Shown one piece after another: positions 39,270 through 52,159 of a DNA stretch of 64,000 nucleotides (within the stretch, counting starts at the first letter, position 1; every line of letters starts with the position of its first letter). The notes below the pieces were generated by a model. That model saw only the letters and a list, made by a program, of their open reading frames with translations. It was not told where the DNA came from and searched no databases. Source of the stretch: Sphagnum compactum (taxonomy: Eukaryota; Bryophyta; Sphagnopsida; Sphagnales); assembly GCA_965153455.1 (NCBI GenBank), contig OZ234493.1, forward strand, positions 23,240,213 through 23,304,212, written 5' to 3'. The position numbers and the translations under genes are program-made.

Positions 39270-39607
39270 TTTAAGATCTCATTTGAGGACCTGGCACAAA
39301 TAGGAGAATTTCAAGACCTCATTTTGTTATTCACAAAAACTTCATCCGCAAGTGTGACATTCATTTAAGACCTCATTGTGGGGAAGTTCTTTGCCAGACA
39401 GTGATGCAAGCCCTACAAAAAATGGTTTCAAGACCTCACTTAAGATCTCGTGTTGGATGTTAGTACCAGGCAGCGATGCAAACACCCAAAAAAGATGGTT
39501 TTAAGACGTCATTTTGGAAGTTCTTGAGAGGCAACGATACAAACCCTAAAAAGGGCTGGTTTCAAGACCTCATTTTGTAACTGACAAAACCTTCCTTCGC
39601 AAGTACC
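39270..39607. repeat. Degenerate tandem repeat upstream of Ycf20-like gene
   Basis: The motif AAGACCTCA (one copy AAGACGTCA) recurs at 39313, 39367, 39430, 39503 and 39564, spaced 54-73 bp. Each copy is followed by sequence of the type GGCAGCGATGCAAACCCTAAAAA and GGTTT. The array stops about 330 bp before the Ycf20-like start codon, so it lies in or just upstream of that promoter. Confidence 0.75.
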
Positions 39608-39938
39608 CGTCGCGGAAGAAGACGACACGAGAGACACAAAAGCACAAGGAAAAATGGAGAATTAGACGCAGTTTTTGTTCTCTGGGAGTGTTCTGTTTTG
39701 TCAGTTGAAGTTTGTTGATTGCTTGCATTTTGTTATTTGAATCCAGTTCATTTTCTGCTTTAGGTTCCCCCCCCGCCCCCCCCTGGTTATCCCTTTGTTT
39801 TCCCCCTTTCTCTTTGTGAATGTAGGAGGAGGATCACAATTTGTGTGAATCTGGTGGTTACGGGAAGGAGAATTTTCTCAAGAAGTTTTTTCCTGGTGAT
39901 TGATTCTGGTACTGTTTTTTTTTTTTTTTGGGTTTTTA

Positions 39939-40481
39939 ATGTCTTTGATTCTTGTGTTGCCTACTTCTTGTTCTGGTGCTGGTGTTAGTGCTTTTTCTTC
40001 TTCTTCAAGGCAATTCAAGCCAGTTGCAAGTGTGCGGCAAGAAGTTCCATGGGAGATTGGGAAGGAGTTGAGTGCAAGGAGGAAGCGGAAAGGAAGGGGG
40101 AGATCTGTCGCTGCTGCTGTGCAAGGATTGAGGATTAGGGCAACGCAAGAAGGGGATTTTCAACGAAGGCGCTTGGTGGATGTGGTAAAAACTCTTCCTC
40201 GTGTGGCTCGAGCTTATTTCAAGAGCCCGTTTCGGAGGGCTTTGTTTGGAGGGATTGCACTATTAGGGGGATTTTATGTGGCGCAAACCATTTCTTTGTC
40301 CTTTGGTGCATTAGGCGTGAACGACGTCATTGCTGCGGCTTTGTGTGTTTTGTTCACGGAATTTGTGACTAGGTTCTATCACACACGGGTGCAGATTACA
40401 TTCCCTATAGCGCTCCTCAATAATTTCAAAATGGGGCTCACATATGGGCTCTTCATTGATGCTTTTAAGCTTGCCAGCTGA
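39939..40481 (+). CDS. Ycf20-like plastid protein (DUF565)
   Basis: This is an intronless frame of 180 aa. The ATG at 39939 is the first ATG in frame; the open frame upstream contains only a T-rich leader. The N-terminal 80 or so residues are rich in Ser, Ala, Arg and Gly with few acidic residues, as expected for a plastid transit peptide. The conserved part, about 110-180, is hydrophobic: FGGIALLGGFYVAQTISLSF, VNDVIAAALCVLFTEFVTRF, then LLNNFKMGLTYGLFIDAFKL. The ending LLNNFK..GxxYGLFxDAFKL is the Ycf20 signature. Ycf20 is encoded in some algal plastid genomes. Nuclear plant homologues (NPQ6/NPQ7) affect non-photochemical quenching. The role here is inferred from homology. An AATAAA lies just downstream near 40499. 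Confidence 0.85.
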   Translation: MSLILVLPTSCSGAGVSAFSSSSRQFKPVASVRQEVPWEIGKELSARRKRKGRGRSVAAAVQGLRIRATQEGDFQRRRLVDVVKTLPRVARAYFKSPFRRALFGGIALLGGFYVAQTISLSFGALGVNDVIAAALCVLFTEFVTRFYHTRVQITFPIALLNNFKMGLTYGLFIDAFKLAS

Positions 40482-41768
40482 CAGCATTTTGCTGTGTGAA
40501 TAAAGGGGCTGGATCTCTCGAAGCATTTGGTTTTGGTTTTCCTCAAGATACATTGTTGCACTTGCAATGTTTTTTCTTTGAGTACATGTGCTATGTGTAC
40601 ATTTTCTCCCCCTGAATACGAGCATTTCTTTCTGGGATAAGTGAAATCTCTCAGATTCTTCTCTCTAGTGCAATATCTGCAAACAGGCATCCATCTTACT
40701 TCAGTAACAAACAAACAAAAATACAAAAAATAAGATGGTTATTGTTTTCAATAAGTAGGATGGTTGCTCGTTTGAAGATATTTCAGTAGACAGAGAGAGA
40801 GAGCTCATAAGCTATTTTGTCTTATTCATTCTTTTATGCGTATGCATGACCATGCTCAAAACAATCTGAGGGCAATGTCAGTTGCATGTATCACCATGAC
40901 ACTTCTCTCACTTTTGTTCAATTGTGATGAAAGAATGCTATGTGCAGCAGAAAGGTCGAGTTCAGAACTGTTATTGCAGAAGATGCATTATACATCACAT
41001 TGTACTTTCATTCCTAGAGTTTTCACATTGTCCTTCCCATTCCTAGAATTTTTTGTGATGTTTGAATCTTTAGTAGATCTATACCCGGGACTCTCTTATG
41101 ATTCTGGATGACAGCAAGGAGTTTCGTATGATGAACATTTCATCTTGGAGAAGTGGTTGAAGTGTTATTCGCACCTATCAAAGGAGTGATAGCTGCATTT
41201 GGGTGTAACCAGGTCTTGGAAGCATACCACCAGGTAACCATATTTAAGTGTGCTTTGGGGAGTTTCTGTTCCCAAGTACATTATTGCTGTTTGCAGATCT
41301 AAGTCTTCTTGACAGAAGTGCTTCAAGCACCCTTCTTTTCCAGGTATTTTGTTTTTGTGGTCACACGTTATCATGGCTTTATGGACTTCGTAGTTTCAGT
41401 TACTCTTGTCCTGACACTAGGCTACAGCAGTTGATGTCAGATGGGAAAGCGTTGGTTGATGTCTTGTTTTGTCAGTGAGTCACAGTTGCCCTGGCATATT
41501 TATTTGACCTGTTACTCTGCTGCCATTGTCAAACCTTCACTGGGTTCCAGTGTAAGTAGAGTTACATTCAAGACTCGGGTCATCCAACCTTTTTATATGT
41601 ATACAGGAAGTTCATGATTTCAATGTTGTTTCTTGACAACAACTGCAATTGCAAAGGTTATTGAAGATTGAGGGCTTGATTTGATAAGTGATTGGTGTAA
41701 CAATGTGTAGGTCAGGCTACCTTAAGGGTGTTAGTGTTCATAGTGACTGTGATAAGTGAGTTCTTTCC
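40482..41768. other. Intergenic region
   Basis: This holds the 3' UTR of the Ycf20-like gene and the upstream region of the DLEC1-like gene. Short frames are present, but none shows a domain or family resemblance. A GA-rich run occurs at about 40792-40803. Confidence 0.5.
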
Positions 41769-44700
41769 ATGGCTCCAAAGAAGAACTCCAAAGCAGCTAT
41801 TGAGGAAACAGCAAGCAAGCCATCAATAAAAAGTGTGTCCACAGCAGGTTCCAATGCTGCCCTTGGTGGAAATGAAGGAACTGATGCACCCACCAAAGAT
41901 GCCATACCAGCTGTAGTTGAAAAGCCTAAAGAACCTGTCGACCCTCTTGCTTATAAGGTGCTTGAAGCTCACATCCTCTCCCCTTGGTCCAATAAGTACA
42001 AACAGGAACAATGAAGTGAATATTTTTCATGTAGGACAATCTGAAGATCCAAGATTATGGGGCCAGACTCACCAGAGAACTTGTAATATCATAGTTCAGT
42101 GTTTAGTATTTGATAATTTGTGCAGAGGTTTTTTTTTCTAGTCCACCCAACAAGTTGACCATCTGAGTGATAGTCAGTCCACTTGTTCAAGCTTCTCTAG
42201 AACTGTGGTTACAGTGCTTGTCAGGGATACTCTGATTTGGAGCCTCTGGAGTAATTGTCCAAAATCCTCATGACTACCACCTTTGCTTGTTGGCTACTCA
42301 TTTAAGGAGTAAGTGATAACTGATGTGGCAAGGCAGTTGTGGAAGTAATCAACCTCATTTGAGAACATGGAATACCTGTTGATATTTTGGGGCAGGGGAG
42401 AACATGGAAGCTTAGCTGACACCCAATGTGTGTGAGATGCAGAAGGATGGTTTGGTTGACTGGTGGGCAAGAAAAGCTAAAAAGTGGCATGTCAGAAGGC
42501 CACCCTTGCATGATCACCGAAGGTCATCACTTAGAATCCCCTGGGGCCTTTTCAGCAAAGTGGAGGCTCTTACACAGGACAAAGAACTAGAGGTTCCAGA
42601 GCAGTTACCATGGCCATCAAAAAAGTACTCACATATATTGCCACGGACATCATCTTGGAGAGCACCTAAGGACAGTATTATGGTTGCAGATGCAGAAAGG
42701 AAGAAGACAGTTCTGGGTGACATTGCCCCTGCCTCCCAAATGGGGTTACAGCTGGTGCCTGCTGAAGAGGCTTCAGAGACTGCTCCACCTGCTGTTGATG
42801 GTGGAATGGCTGATGCAGGATTGGGAGTTGATGGTGGTGTTGTGGTTGATGAGCCTTTTGATCAAGGTGGGGTTGAAGATGAAGCTGCTCAGATGGAGGA
42901 AGCAGCAATAATGTGGGAAGCTGCCAGGCTTGATCAAGTTCAGTCCCCACTGTAGCATAGTGTAATGTCAAATGGGACTTGAGTATTGCATCAGCTGAGC
43001 AAATTGACTGTTTGTTGATGGTGCCAATACCAAATATATGCACTCAAATGACCCTTCAGCCCCTCAGGCTATGTTAATTTTTGAGCTTCCCTGCTATGCT
43101 AATTTATTTATTTTTCTAAGAGGAATCTCATAAGAAGTGTTCCACCTTCAGTTACAATTTACTGACCAGATGGAACATGTTCTGAAAGCTTTATGTTAAT
43201 TCTGCAATTGACCTAAGTCAGAGGGTGCCTTTGAATTGACACATGAAGTCAAAGAGGGTGAAGACAGAGAAATCCTGCCTAAATGTAATTCCATGAAAGC
43301 AGGAGAGGCTGCTGGACCATCAACTGCGACCCTGGAGGCGTTCTTTTCAGCAGTCATGGAGAGCTCCCCTCCATCACCACCCAGATCCCAAGTCAATGAA
43401 ACCTTGGAAGCTGTCTAGCAAGCTGGAGCTTACTCGAAGGCTGAAGACAGCACTATTCACATTGATGCCTGAGCCAGGGCAGGAGTGGCGGCTTCTGCCA
43501 AAGGAGGAGCGTGAAAGGTGGAGACTACAAATGCCAGCTGCACAGTACTTCCTGGTTTGAAAATTGAACTTAGCTCCCACACGATGAGTCAACTCTTTGC
43601 AACTGTTGTCAACTATCTTAGAACTGTTCACCATGGACACATGAAGAAAGTCACAAAGATGGGTAGAACAAACTGCCAAAGGTGACTGGAAGGACCCATT
43701 CCTGCTTGGTGCCTTTCTTGGGTGCAGGAGTGCAAGCTTCTAGAAAGAATGATGCGGAAGATATATTATCTCAATAACCCACGGTACAGCAGGAATGCAA
43801 AATGTTTCCAGGTAGTCACAACCTGGCAATGATTTGTGAGACTTTCTGTGCAGAGCATGTATGTTTGCCAGATATGCATCACCTGTGTAGTAGGGTATCT
43901 CTTATGCTTGGCTTGTCTGTCATTGGGACCAGGCCTTGGAAATATACCGGGAAAGGGAACCTGTCAGGCTTCCACCCTACTGGATAGCAGCACCAGTGAA
44001 AGGTCCACCAGGATATGAGCACCTGTATCCCCCTGTTGTTGAATTCAATGGGTTTGGTAAGTCTTCGCATAGTTGACCATCTGTTATAGATGCAGGCTAT
44101 CAGGTAATTGGTGAAGCTGATCAGTGTTTCGTGCACTTTTTTCCTTTTGTCAAAAAGGCCTGCAGTATTTTGTAGTATGAATGTTGAGATGTAGTGGCAT
44201 GCAAATATGCTTCCTCAGGTTGAAGCACTAATCATTAAGATGCCGGAAATGAATTTCTTTTTGGTAGCCAAAGTTCTGTATCATCTGTGAAATCCCTGTC
44301 AACATAAAGTTCTATTGTGTAATTTTTGCAAGCACAGTGACTGCTGGATGGGCTGTAGAGAGTGAGTTTTCCTGCAAGCAGATAATCTTCTAAGAGAGGA
44401 GGCTAGGAATATCTGCTTCTAAGATCTCAATTTGGCATTGCAGAATCTGGAAAAACTTATGTAGCTCACCTTCACATATTGAATAAGAGCCCTTGGAGCC
44501 AACGACTCAGGTACTTTGGTGACTTTCTATCTACCTTCCTATATTGCCCACCTCAAAGCCTGAGAGAATAAATACTATGGTGTTACAAATTACTTCAATG
44601 GACTGTTGTACATTTTTTCACTATAGCTCTGTCTCCTCCAAAGCCTCTGTCTTCTTCTCTTGGCTTATTCTCTGCTCATGATTTGTCCAAATCTTATCTC

Positions 44701-47700
44701 TTTATGAGTTGAAAGTCTATATTTTTGGTCTCCAGCCTGTTTGAAGTTCCTGGCTGGGTTTGTAGCTTCAGTTTTATGAGGATTTGTGTTACTATATAGA
44801 TTGGTTGTTGACTTGTTAAGCAGACATTCATCTGATCCCCTCACTGCAAATAGATTTGTGGTCTCTTGCCCTCTCTTGCATTGCACCTTGACCTAATCTA
44901 TTTTTGCCAAATGTGGCAGGATCATTAAGCCCATGACTGATCAGTACTTCTTGTCATCAGACGAGGAGCCCTTCCAGGGAAAAATTCTTATTTCAGGCAT
45001 GTTCTGCCGATTTGAGATTACGTATAAACCAACGAACATTTTTGAAACTGAGGACACAATTGAAGTCAGATCAGAGATGGATACATGCATAGTTAAATTG
45101 ATCTCAACTCACCCACTCCCCACTGTGGTTTTTCCCCGGAGTTTGGACCTTGGTTACTGCCTGACAGGGCTTTCAGTCTCTTCCTCCTACACATATGTGA
45201 GCAAAGGTGCAGGGTGTCATTTTGCAATGCTAGGCTTCAGTGATGATATGGAACAGAGGTTCAGCAGAACAGACGGGCTCCAAGATGACCAATGGAATGA
45301 CCTTCAGGCACAATACTGTGATAACAACTTCACCTTCTTTCCTCCTTTTATTGCCTACCCAAGACTGGTGACAGTTGAGGCAGACAAATCACAGGAGATT
45401 ATTGTGTTGTTCCGCCCTCCAAAGGCTGGGAAATTTTCAGGTGTGCTAAAAGTTGAAACTCAGACTGGACGCCATTGGGAAATACTTGTTACTGGGCATG
45501 CTGTGGACCTTGAAATCAGTTGTGACAAAGTCGATGGGCGTCCCTTCAGACCTGGAGAGTTCAAACTGGGAGTTGATTTTGGTAACTGTTGTGTTGCAGA
45601 ACCAACAATTCACAATGTAACAGTCACTAACTACTCTGAAGTCCCTGTGCGATTCTACTGGAGAGTAGCTGATCAGGAAGAGGTTGCTCCTTCTGGAGTA
45701 GTTCTTAAGGAAAGGGAATTGAATACAGACACAAAGAAAGCATGTTGGGAGGACCCCAGGGAGTTTGTCCCTAATCCTCGCTTTGGAGTATTGCCTGCAA
45801 AAACTGAGACCTCAATTGCATTCACATTTACACCACCAGATCTAGGAAATTATCGGCAGATTGCCAGATTATGTATTGACACACGGATGGACCATCCACT
45901 TAACTCCAATGGCTGGAAAAATTTCAGAGACACACTATTTAGGTTAGAAAATGAGTTAAGCAAGGAGAAAAAATTAGGCAAATGGAGGCGATCAGGTGCA
46001 GGTGATGGTGAAGAACAAAAAGTCTTCAAATTTTCTGATGAGAGCTTTGCTCTGAACAAAATAGACAACATGGGTCAAATTTCTATAGCACTTGAATTGA
46101 ATCTACTGGGAGTTGGGGTGTCTCTTAATGTCAAGCTCTTGCCTCCTCTGCTTGTAGTTGCTGGTGGCTTAACAGTTGGGACAGTTCACACCTTCGATAT
46201 CATTGTGAGGAACAACAGCCCTGTACCTGTTCAAATGTCATGGGAATGCCCCCACACACCCTACAAGGCTGGCATGGTGAAGAATTCTGTGTATTTTCAA
46301 CCATTGACTGGCAAAATTCCTGAGCATGGAAACCAAGAGGTTCAGGTAATATTCAGAGCAAGGAAAATTGGGGCATTTGAGGCAAGGCATGGTTGTAGAA
46401 TAACAAGCCAGTTGGATCTAGGAGGACAGGAACTACAATTTCATGTGGCAGGTCATGTTCGGGGTCCAGTTATTGCATTGTCTCCAGCAATGCTCAACTA
46501 TGGCCTTGTGCAGGTCAGTGATAATGGATCTCAATTCTCATGATTCCTCATCATTTAGCAAACAAGGTCCTACCTTGTCTTCATCTTTCTGTACATTCTT
46601 TCTCTTAGTCCTGCAAGTCTGCATTGTCCAGTGGAAGTACTGTGCCTTTTTTTCTGCCCTCACATGTGGAGTGACATCAGCACATCTCCTGTTCTCTTCA
46701 TGTTTCTTGGCCTTCACATGAGGGAACAAATCTCATTGGCAGGAGGATTCTCTTTGTGTGTTTTCTTCATGTTGTGATGCAGATTGACAGCACTCATCAA
46801 CTGGACCTGACATTGACCAATAGGAGCACAACCGCTGCTGCATTCAAGCTCTACACAGCAATAGACCCAGAAGGCCAAGCCATCATAACTTCAAGAGACA
46901 AACCTGTGGGGCTCTCGTCTTATGGTGACTTTCTGCAGTTGTTTAAAGATGGGATACCACTCAGTCAGTCATACTGCCAAGATGTGCATAATCGCTTTAT
47001 ACCACATTCACAACTGAGACCCTTGCCCTTGAGCAAAGTTTGTCAAAGGGTGTGCTACCCCCCTGGTCCACCATATCCTGAAGGAGATGTCAAGCAGCAC
47101 CTTGTTTTCTCCCCAAACAGTGGAGTGCTTCAAAAATACCAATCTATAACTGTGAAGGTGAGGACTTTTTGTCATGGAGCCTATTCCAGGATCTTTGATT
47201 TTGCATGACCTTCATATGTGATTTAAGTTTCAAATTTCATGACTGCTCAGTTTACTGAGGTTGCACATGTTGTGGATGAAGGCTGTTTTGACAGGAACTA
47301 AGCGTGGGTACCTACGTCTAGCAATCATCTGTGAGGTTGCAGATCTGGGATCCCCTACTGAGATGGCCATAGCTCGAGCTGAAATTGATGCACCCCGAGC
47401 TTGTTTGATCCCACCAATGATTGACTTGGGAATCCAATACATTCACTGTGACATTGAGAGAGATGTCACCTTGCGAAATCTCAGAGCTCTCCCTGCATCT
47501 TTCAACTGGAGGAGCCAGCATGGTGTTGGTGACCACAAGTTTGTGGACATTGAATGGACTCAAGTGTCTGGAAAAGTACCTCCAAGAGGAGAACAGCAGC
47601 TAACATTTAAGTTTACCCCCCATAGACTTGGTCCTTTTGAGTGCATCCTAGTTTGCAAGGTCTGGAAGCAGCAGTATCCATTGGGGCTTTTGCTGAAGGC

Positions 47701-50700
47701 ACACATTGTTGACATTCGTGTAAGCTTCCATGTGTTCCCTCTTGATGTGGAGGATGGACACCTACTCTCTGGCCGAGGTGTCAAGCAAGAAAGGCTACAG
47801 AAAGCACGGAAAGAGAGGCTTCTTCCACGCCGTTCAACCAGTGATGGTAGGCGGTATGAAGTAGTAACCCTTGATCCTCCAGATATTCCATGCATCGACT
47901 ATGGACGGCGGAAAATTGTTGGAAAGGTTCACTCTCTGAAGCTTGTTATACGGAATCATTCTCCTATCACTGCCAATGTCCAGTTGAGAGTACAAAAGTA
48001 TCCAAGTGAGCCAAACACTTCTCTTATAAGAGAGGAGCTATGGATGCTCGCAGCTTTAACAGGCCACCTGTCCACTCTGAACCCAAACAGAAGAGATCCA
48101 TTCCAGTCAGCAATGATAAACAAGAAGTTGCGACATCCTTTGCTGGGACGGCAAGATGAGCTCCATTTCCACTACTTTTCCAGTGCAGGAAAGTCAATGC
48201 TGTGGCGGCGAGTGGAGGGTGCAATGCACCAGGCACTAATCAAAGAGGGCCGCAGTGTGGCATTTTTGTTGTATCCCTGGCCAACAGGGGTATTAAAGGC
48301 ATGGTCAGAATGGTCTTGTGAGATTGTGTGTTTCAGCACACTGCCTGGAGTCTACTTGGATACTATCATTTGCAATGTGCGCTCTCTGACCCTGCCTATA
48401 TCAATACTCCTGCGATCAAGCTAAAGAAGGAATCCAACAAGTTGTGGAAGATAGGTATCATTTACCAAAACTTCATCTTTAGTTTGAGGTCTGAGAGCCA
48501 AATGGCACCCTCTAAGTCCTTTGAACACATAAACATGACATATCCCCATTACAGTGAGGGAGTGATGCTTAGACTATGATTACTCAATTTGTGGTTTTGA
48601 AAATGCATTGGACCCTAATCTCACCTCTTGTGCTACTGTGTTTATCAAGTCCTGTCTGGTTATGGACTCATAGTGCATTTCAGTCATGTTCATTTATCTG
48701 ATTCTCATGGTGCTGACTTTTGTGCTGGAGAATGTGTATGAATCAGATTGGCCGCCTGTCACCATTTTATTTTCCGATAGAAATTGAGCTACTGGGAAAT
48801 CCACTTGTTACCAGAATTAACTACTTAGAGCCCAGAGGTTTACAAGACATCAAAGAAACCCCTGAACTTGTCTTAACATGGAACACAATGCCCACTGGCA
48901 ACCCAGTTGTGCGCAGATCATTCTGGGTGTACAACATTTCAGCTTTTCACATGGTGGTTGAGTGGGAGGTGAAGATGGCCAGCCTTAGTAATGAAGGAGG
49001 TTTGTGTTCCATGTCCTTTGACATTGAAGATGATCGACCTGAGGTGCATGCAATGCTGGTGCCAGAGCGGGATGGTGAGGACTGTTGTGTAAGGGTGAGT
49101 ACCATACAAACCTTTTCTGGTCCATCAGAAAGCCCATGTGAGATGCTTGGTATCAGATTTTTCTGCTTGGGGCTATCTGATGGCTTAGTTCCAACCAAAA
49201 AACATCTACACAATCAACAGTTTCCACTGTTGCAGATCATGACCCTGGAATGGAAACCCTGAAAGCAACAGTGAATTAGCCAAAACTGAGCTGTCCATGA
49301 TGACTAGGATAGTAATAAAAGTCCAAACTACTACAAGCTATACTCCAGTAGACTCCAGGATGCAGCATTTCACAATCTGCTGATAGCTCACAATGAACAT
49401 GCATGCAGGCATGTGTGCAAGAGCATTTGGGTATTAGGTATGGTGGTTTGGTGCATGTCACCTTCAAAGACTTTTTGGAGGCCATGCCTGAAAATCCACC
49501 TTTCCGAATTGCACCAAAAAGACAGGTATTTGCATAATCTAGTGCTCTTATTCTATTGCTTCAACTGCTGGCCTGGACATATTCTATTGCTGAACATCTT
49601 GGCCTGTTGAGCGATTGGATAGATGTCCTGTATTTCTGGTAGAACCTGTACCAGAAGTAAGTCAAAGATATGAGGTGGTGAATGTAATGGACTGGATTTT
49701 ACAGGTCATACTTGGACAGGGCAGCTCACAATTTGTAGTTACATTCCAGTCATTGGAGGCTTCAAACTTCCAGGCCACACTTGTAGGCAAGACTCGAATT
49801 CATGATGGCCAGTTTACAAGACGACTTGCAGCCCCGAAATTTGAGTTTGACAGTGCTCTTGAGCCCATTGACAAGCAGTACATTTACCGGAGGCCCTCAA
49901 CCAAACATGTATGTGAACATGTTGTCACTTTCTTTTCTCACCGGACTTCCCAGTTTCAGTCTATGCTCATCCACAAGACCTCACAACTAGGTGGGGACCA
50001 TGTGCATCTGGAGCAGCCTAACCAAAGAAAGCTCACCAAGAAGGGTGGACCTTGGGCAGATTTTGGGAGAAAAAGATCAAAGGTACACAGGCTGGAACAT
50101 GATTCTGACCCAGATGAGTCATCTGAAGCAAGTGGTCCTCTTACAGAGGAAGGGGGTTATGATGTGCCAATCCTTGATGTTCCAGATGCCTTGATTACTG
50201 ATGCATTTACCCCAAATCTTGAGGTTGACCTAATACGCCCACTTCGTGTTACTCTGATTGCTGGCCTGCTTGTACCCAGGTGGATCTCTCACTCCAACTT
50301 TCAGCTTGTCATACTTCTGTTTTAATGAAGAGTTAGCTGCTGGTCAACCTGAAGTCTAGTTGCTTAGCAGTATGGTTGTCTTCATATGGCCATGTACAGA
50401 TCTTCCAAAGAACCATGAAGTATAAGAATTATTCCTCCCCATGAATCTGTAGTAAGATGTACCATTGTAAGTTCAGTGCTCTGTGGTAGGGTGCTTCTAC
50501 CAACACTGTCATCTTGACAGACTACCTCTTATACTTCCACCACTTTATTGTATTTTCTGGCTTCTATTCAGTTTACTTCTACTTGAGTGTACTGTAGACT
50601 AGAACTCTCCTAGTTGTCCATAACTCCATTCTCATGTGTGCAGGCTGTACTGTAATGTGGATGATACTCTCAAGTTTGAATTATTTGGTAGCATTCCTGT

Positions 50701-52159
50701 TGAAACCAGATATGACACACGGGCTCTTTTCCTGACAAACACATACCTTGACCGAATCTTATTTTCCATCAAGATGGCACAGCCATTCTATCTTCTAAAT
50801 GCTCGTCATGGCATTATTGAGCCAGTAATTAAAGGTGATGCAATTCAGCGACTGTCTGTATTGAAGGACCCACAACGTGAACCTCAAGAGAATCATTACA
50901 GATTGCCCAGAGATTGGAGCCTTCAACTTACTATTCGGTTTCGACCCCATTTTAATGAAGGGGACTGCTATCCCATGGATGAAGTTATAGGGTGTGACCT
51001 TGTCATCACTTTCCAGGACACACATGAACAGGCATGTACCTCCTAAAGTTTCTGTAGATTCTGAAACAAGAATCCCCTGGTGATCCTTGTGCACACAGAA
51101 ATGCTTCTAAAAAGCAAAACTCATGTAAGTTTTAGCCATCAAGTGTCACTGTCTGCAATCAACCTGCATGCAGGCATCTCATGAGCCATTCATTGTGGGT
51201 TTGCAGTGATTGTCAGCAAAGGATGTCCACTATTTGATTTTCAGAGACCCAGAGTGCCAGAAAAAAGCATGTTATTGCTGGTTTTTCATCTCTTTCTTAA
51301 GGGTTTGTCTTTGGCCAGACAGTCAAGTCTAAGGTTATAGATGAATATCATTGTGTCATAATGTCATGTGATCTGACTTCTCCTTTTGTTGTGAGCAGAT
51401 CATACACCTTCATGGGGACATCTATTTCCCAGAGGTGACATTGCAGACTGAGAGCCTGTGGTTTGGAACAGTTGTCTGTCCTGACTGTGTGCAGACCATG
51501 GATTTCAGCATATCAAACACTAGCTTTGCTCCTGCTGAGTGGAGAATAGTCACTGAATGCAGTCACCAAAACATGGTTGAGTGTGCCGAACTTAATGGAT
51601 TTGTGGACTGGGTAAGTGGTTCATTGTTTCTGCTTTTTGTTTGTGCTCATGTGTTCTTGGGCATGACTTGTTTATGTCGCCATTTTGCACAATGTGTCAC
51701 ATAATCAATTTGAGCATCTGTCATCTACTCCTGGTTTCCATTTTGGTCATAGGGGCACTGCAGGATTTCAGAGTTTCATTTCTTTTCCTGTCTCTGCCTT
51801 ACAGTGAATAACAAAAGACATTGACTGAGCACTTTTTCTTGCAGGGGCACTTGAAAGATCTTAATAAGATTTGGCCTGTAATCTGGAAAGCCACACCAGA
51901 AAGTGGCAGATTGCCTGGCAGGGAGGGTTATATGAGTGCTGCACATAAACAGATGGTAACGATAACATTTTCTCCACATGAGCCCATTGTGTATCAAGAG
52001 GCTGTGTGGATTGAAGTCTTCCGAGGTCGAGGCTGTAGGCTTGTCTTGGAGGGGGAAGGCAGGGAGGATGTTATACTGCCACCTGTTCTTGAGCTACCAG
52101 CTCCAGCTCCAGTTCCAGTTGACAAGAAAAAGGCTTCCAAGGCATCCAAGAAGAAATAA
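41769..52159 (+). CDS. DLEC1/CFAP81-like flagellar protein (ASH-type repeats)
   Basis: Secure exons: 43728-43811, 43933-44056, 44444-44510, 44920-46513, 46783-47157, 47282-48376, 48747-49094, 49409-49525, 49705-50279, 50644-51031, 51399-51611, 51845-52159; 43351-43554 is likely. Phases agree, giving about 1,830 aa from 43351. Proposed N-terminal exons 41769-41957 and 42443 to about 42940 are tentative. The protein is a chain of immunoglobulin-like ASH/MSP-type beta domains with recurring LDLGYCLTG, VDFGNCCVAEP, IDYGRRKIVGKV and LWFGTVVC strand motifs. Domain order matches DLEC1: ECKLLERMM..LNNPRY, then ESGKTYVAHLHILNKSP, LDLGYCL and so on, to the end RGRGCRLVLEGEGRED. The tail is Lys-rich. 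DLEC1/FAP81 is an axonemal central-apparatus-associated protein, so a role in sperm flagella is expected. The donors at 48377 (GTGCGC) and 51032 (GC) are weak but are fixed by phase and homology. Confidence 0.82.

Noticed and set aside
39900-39938. Extended Ycf20-like N-terminus (ILVLFFFFFG)
   Set aside because: It begins at TTG and encodes a T-run leader. The ATG at 39939 is the better start.
40836-41478. Frames between the Ycf20-like and DLEC1-like genes
   Set aside because: They have no recognisable motif and no link to the exon chain of either neighbour.
48781-49094. Later acceptor (GATAG at 48780) for this DLEC1 exon, implying a frameshift at 48424
   Set aside because: Donor 48376 with acceptor 48746 is phase 0 on both sides and restores the expected strand (IGRLSPFYFPIEIELLGN), so no frameshift is needed.
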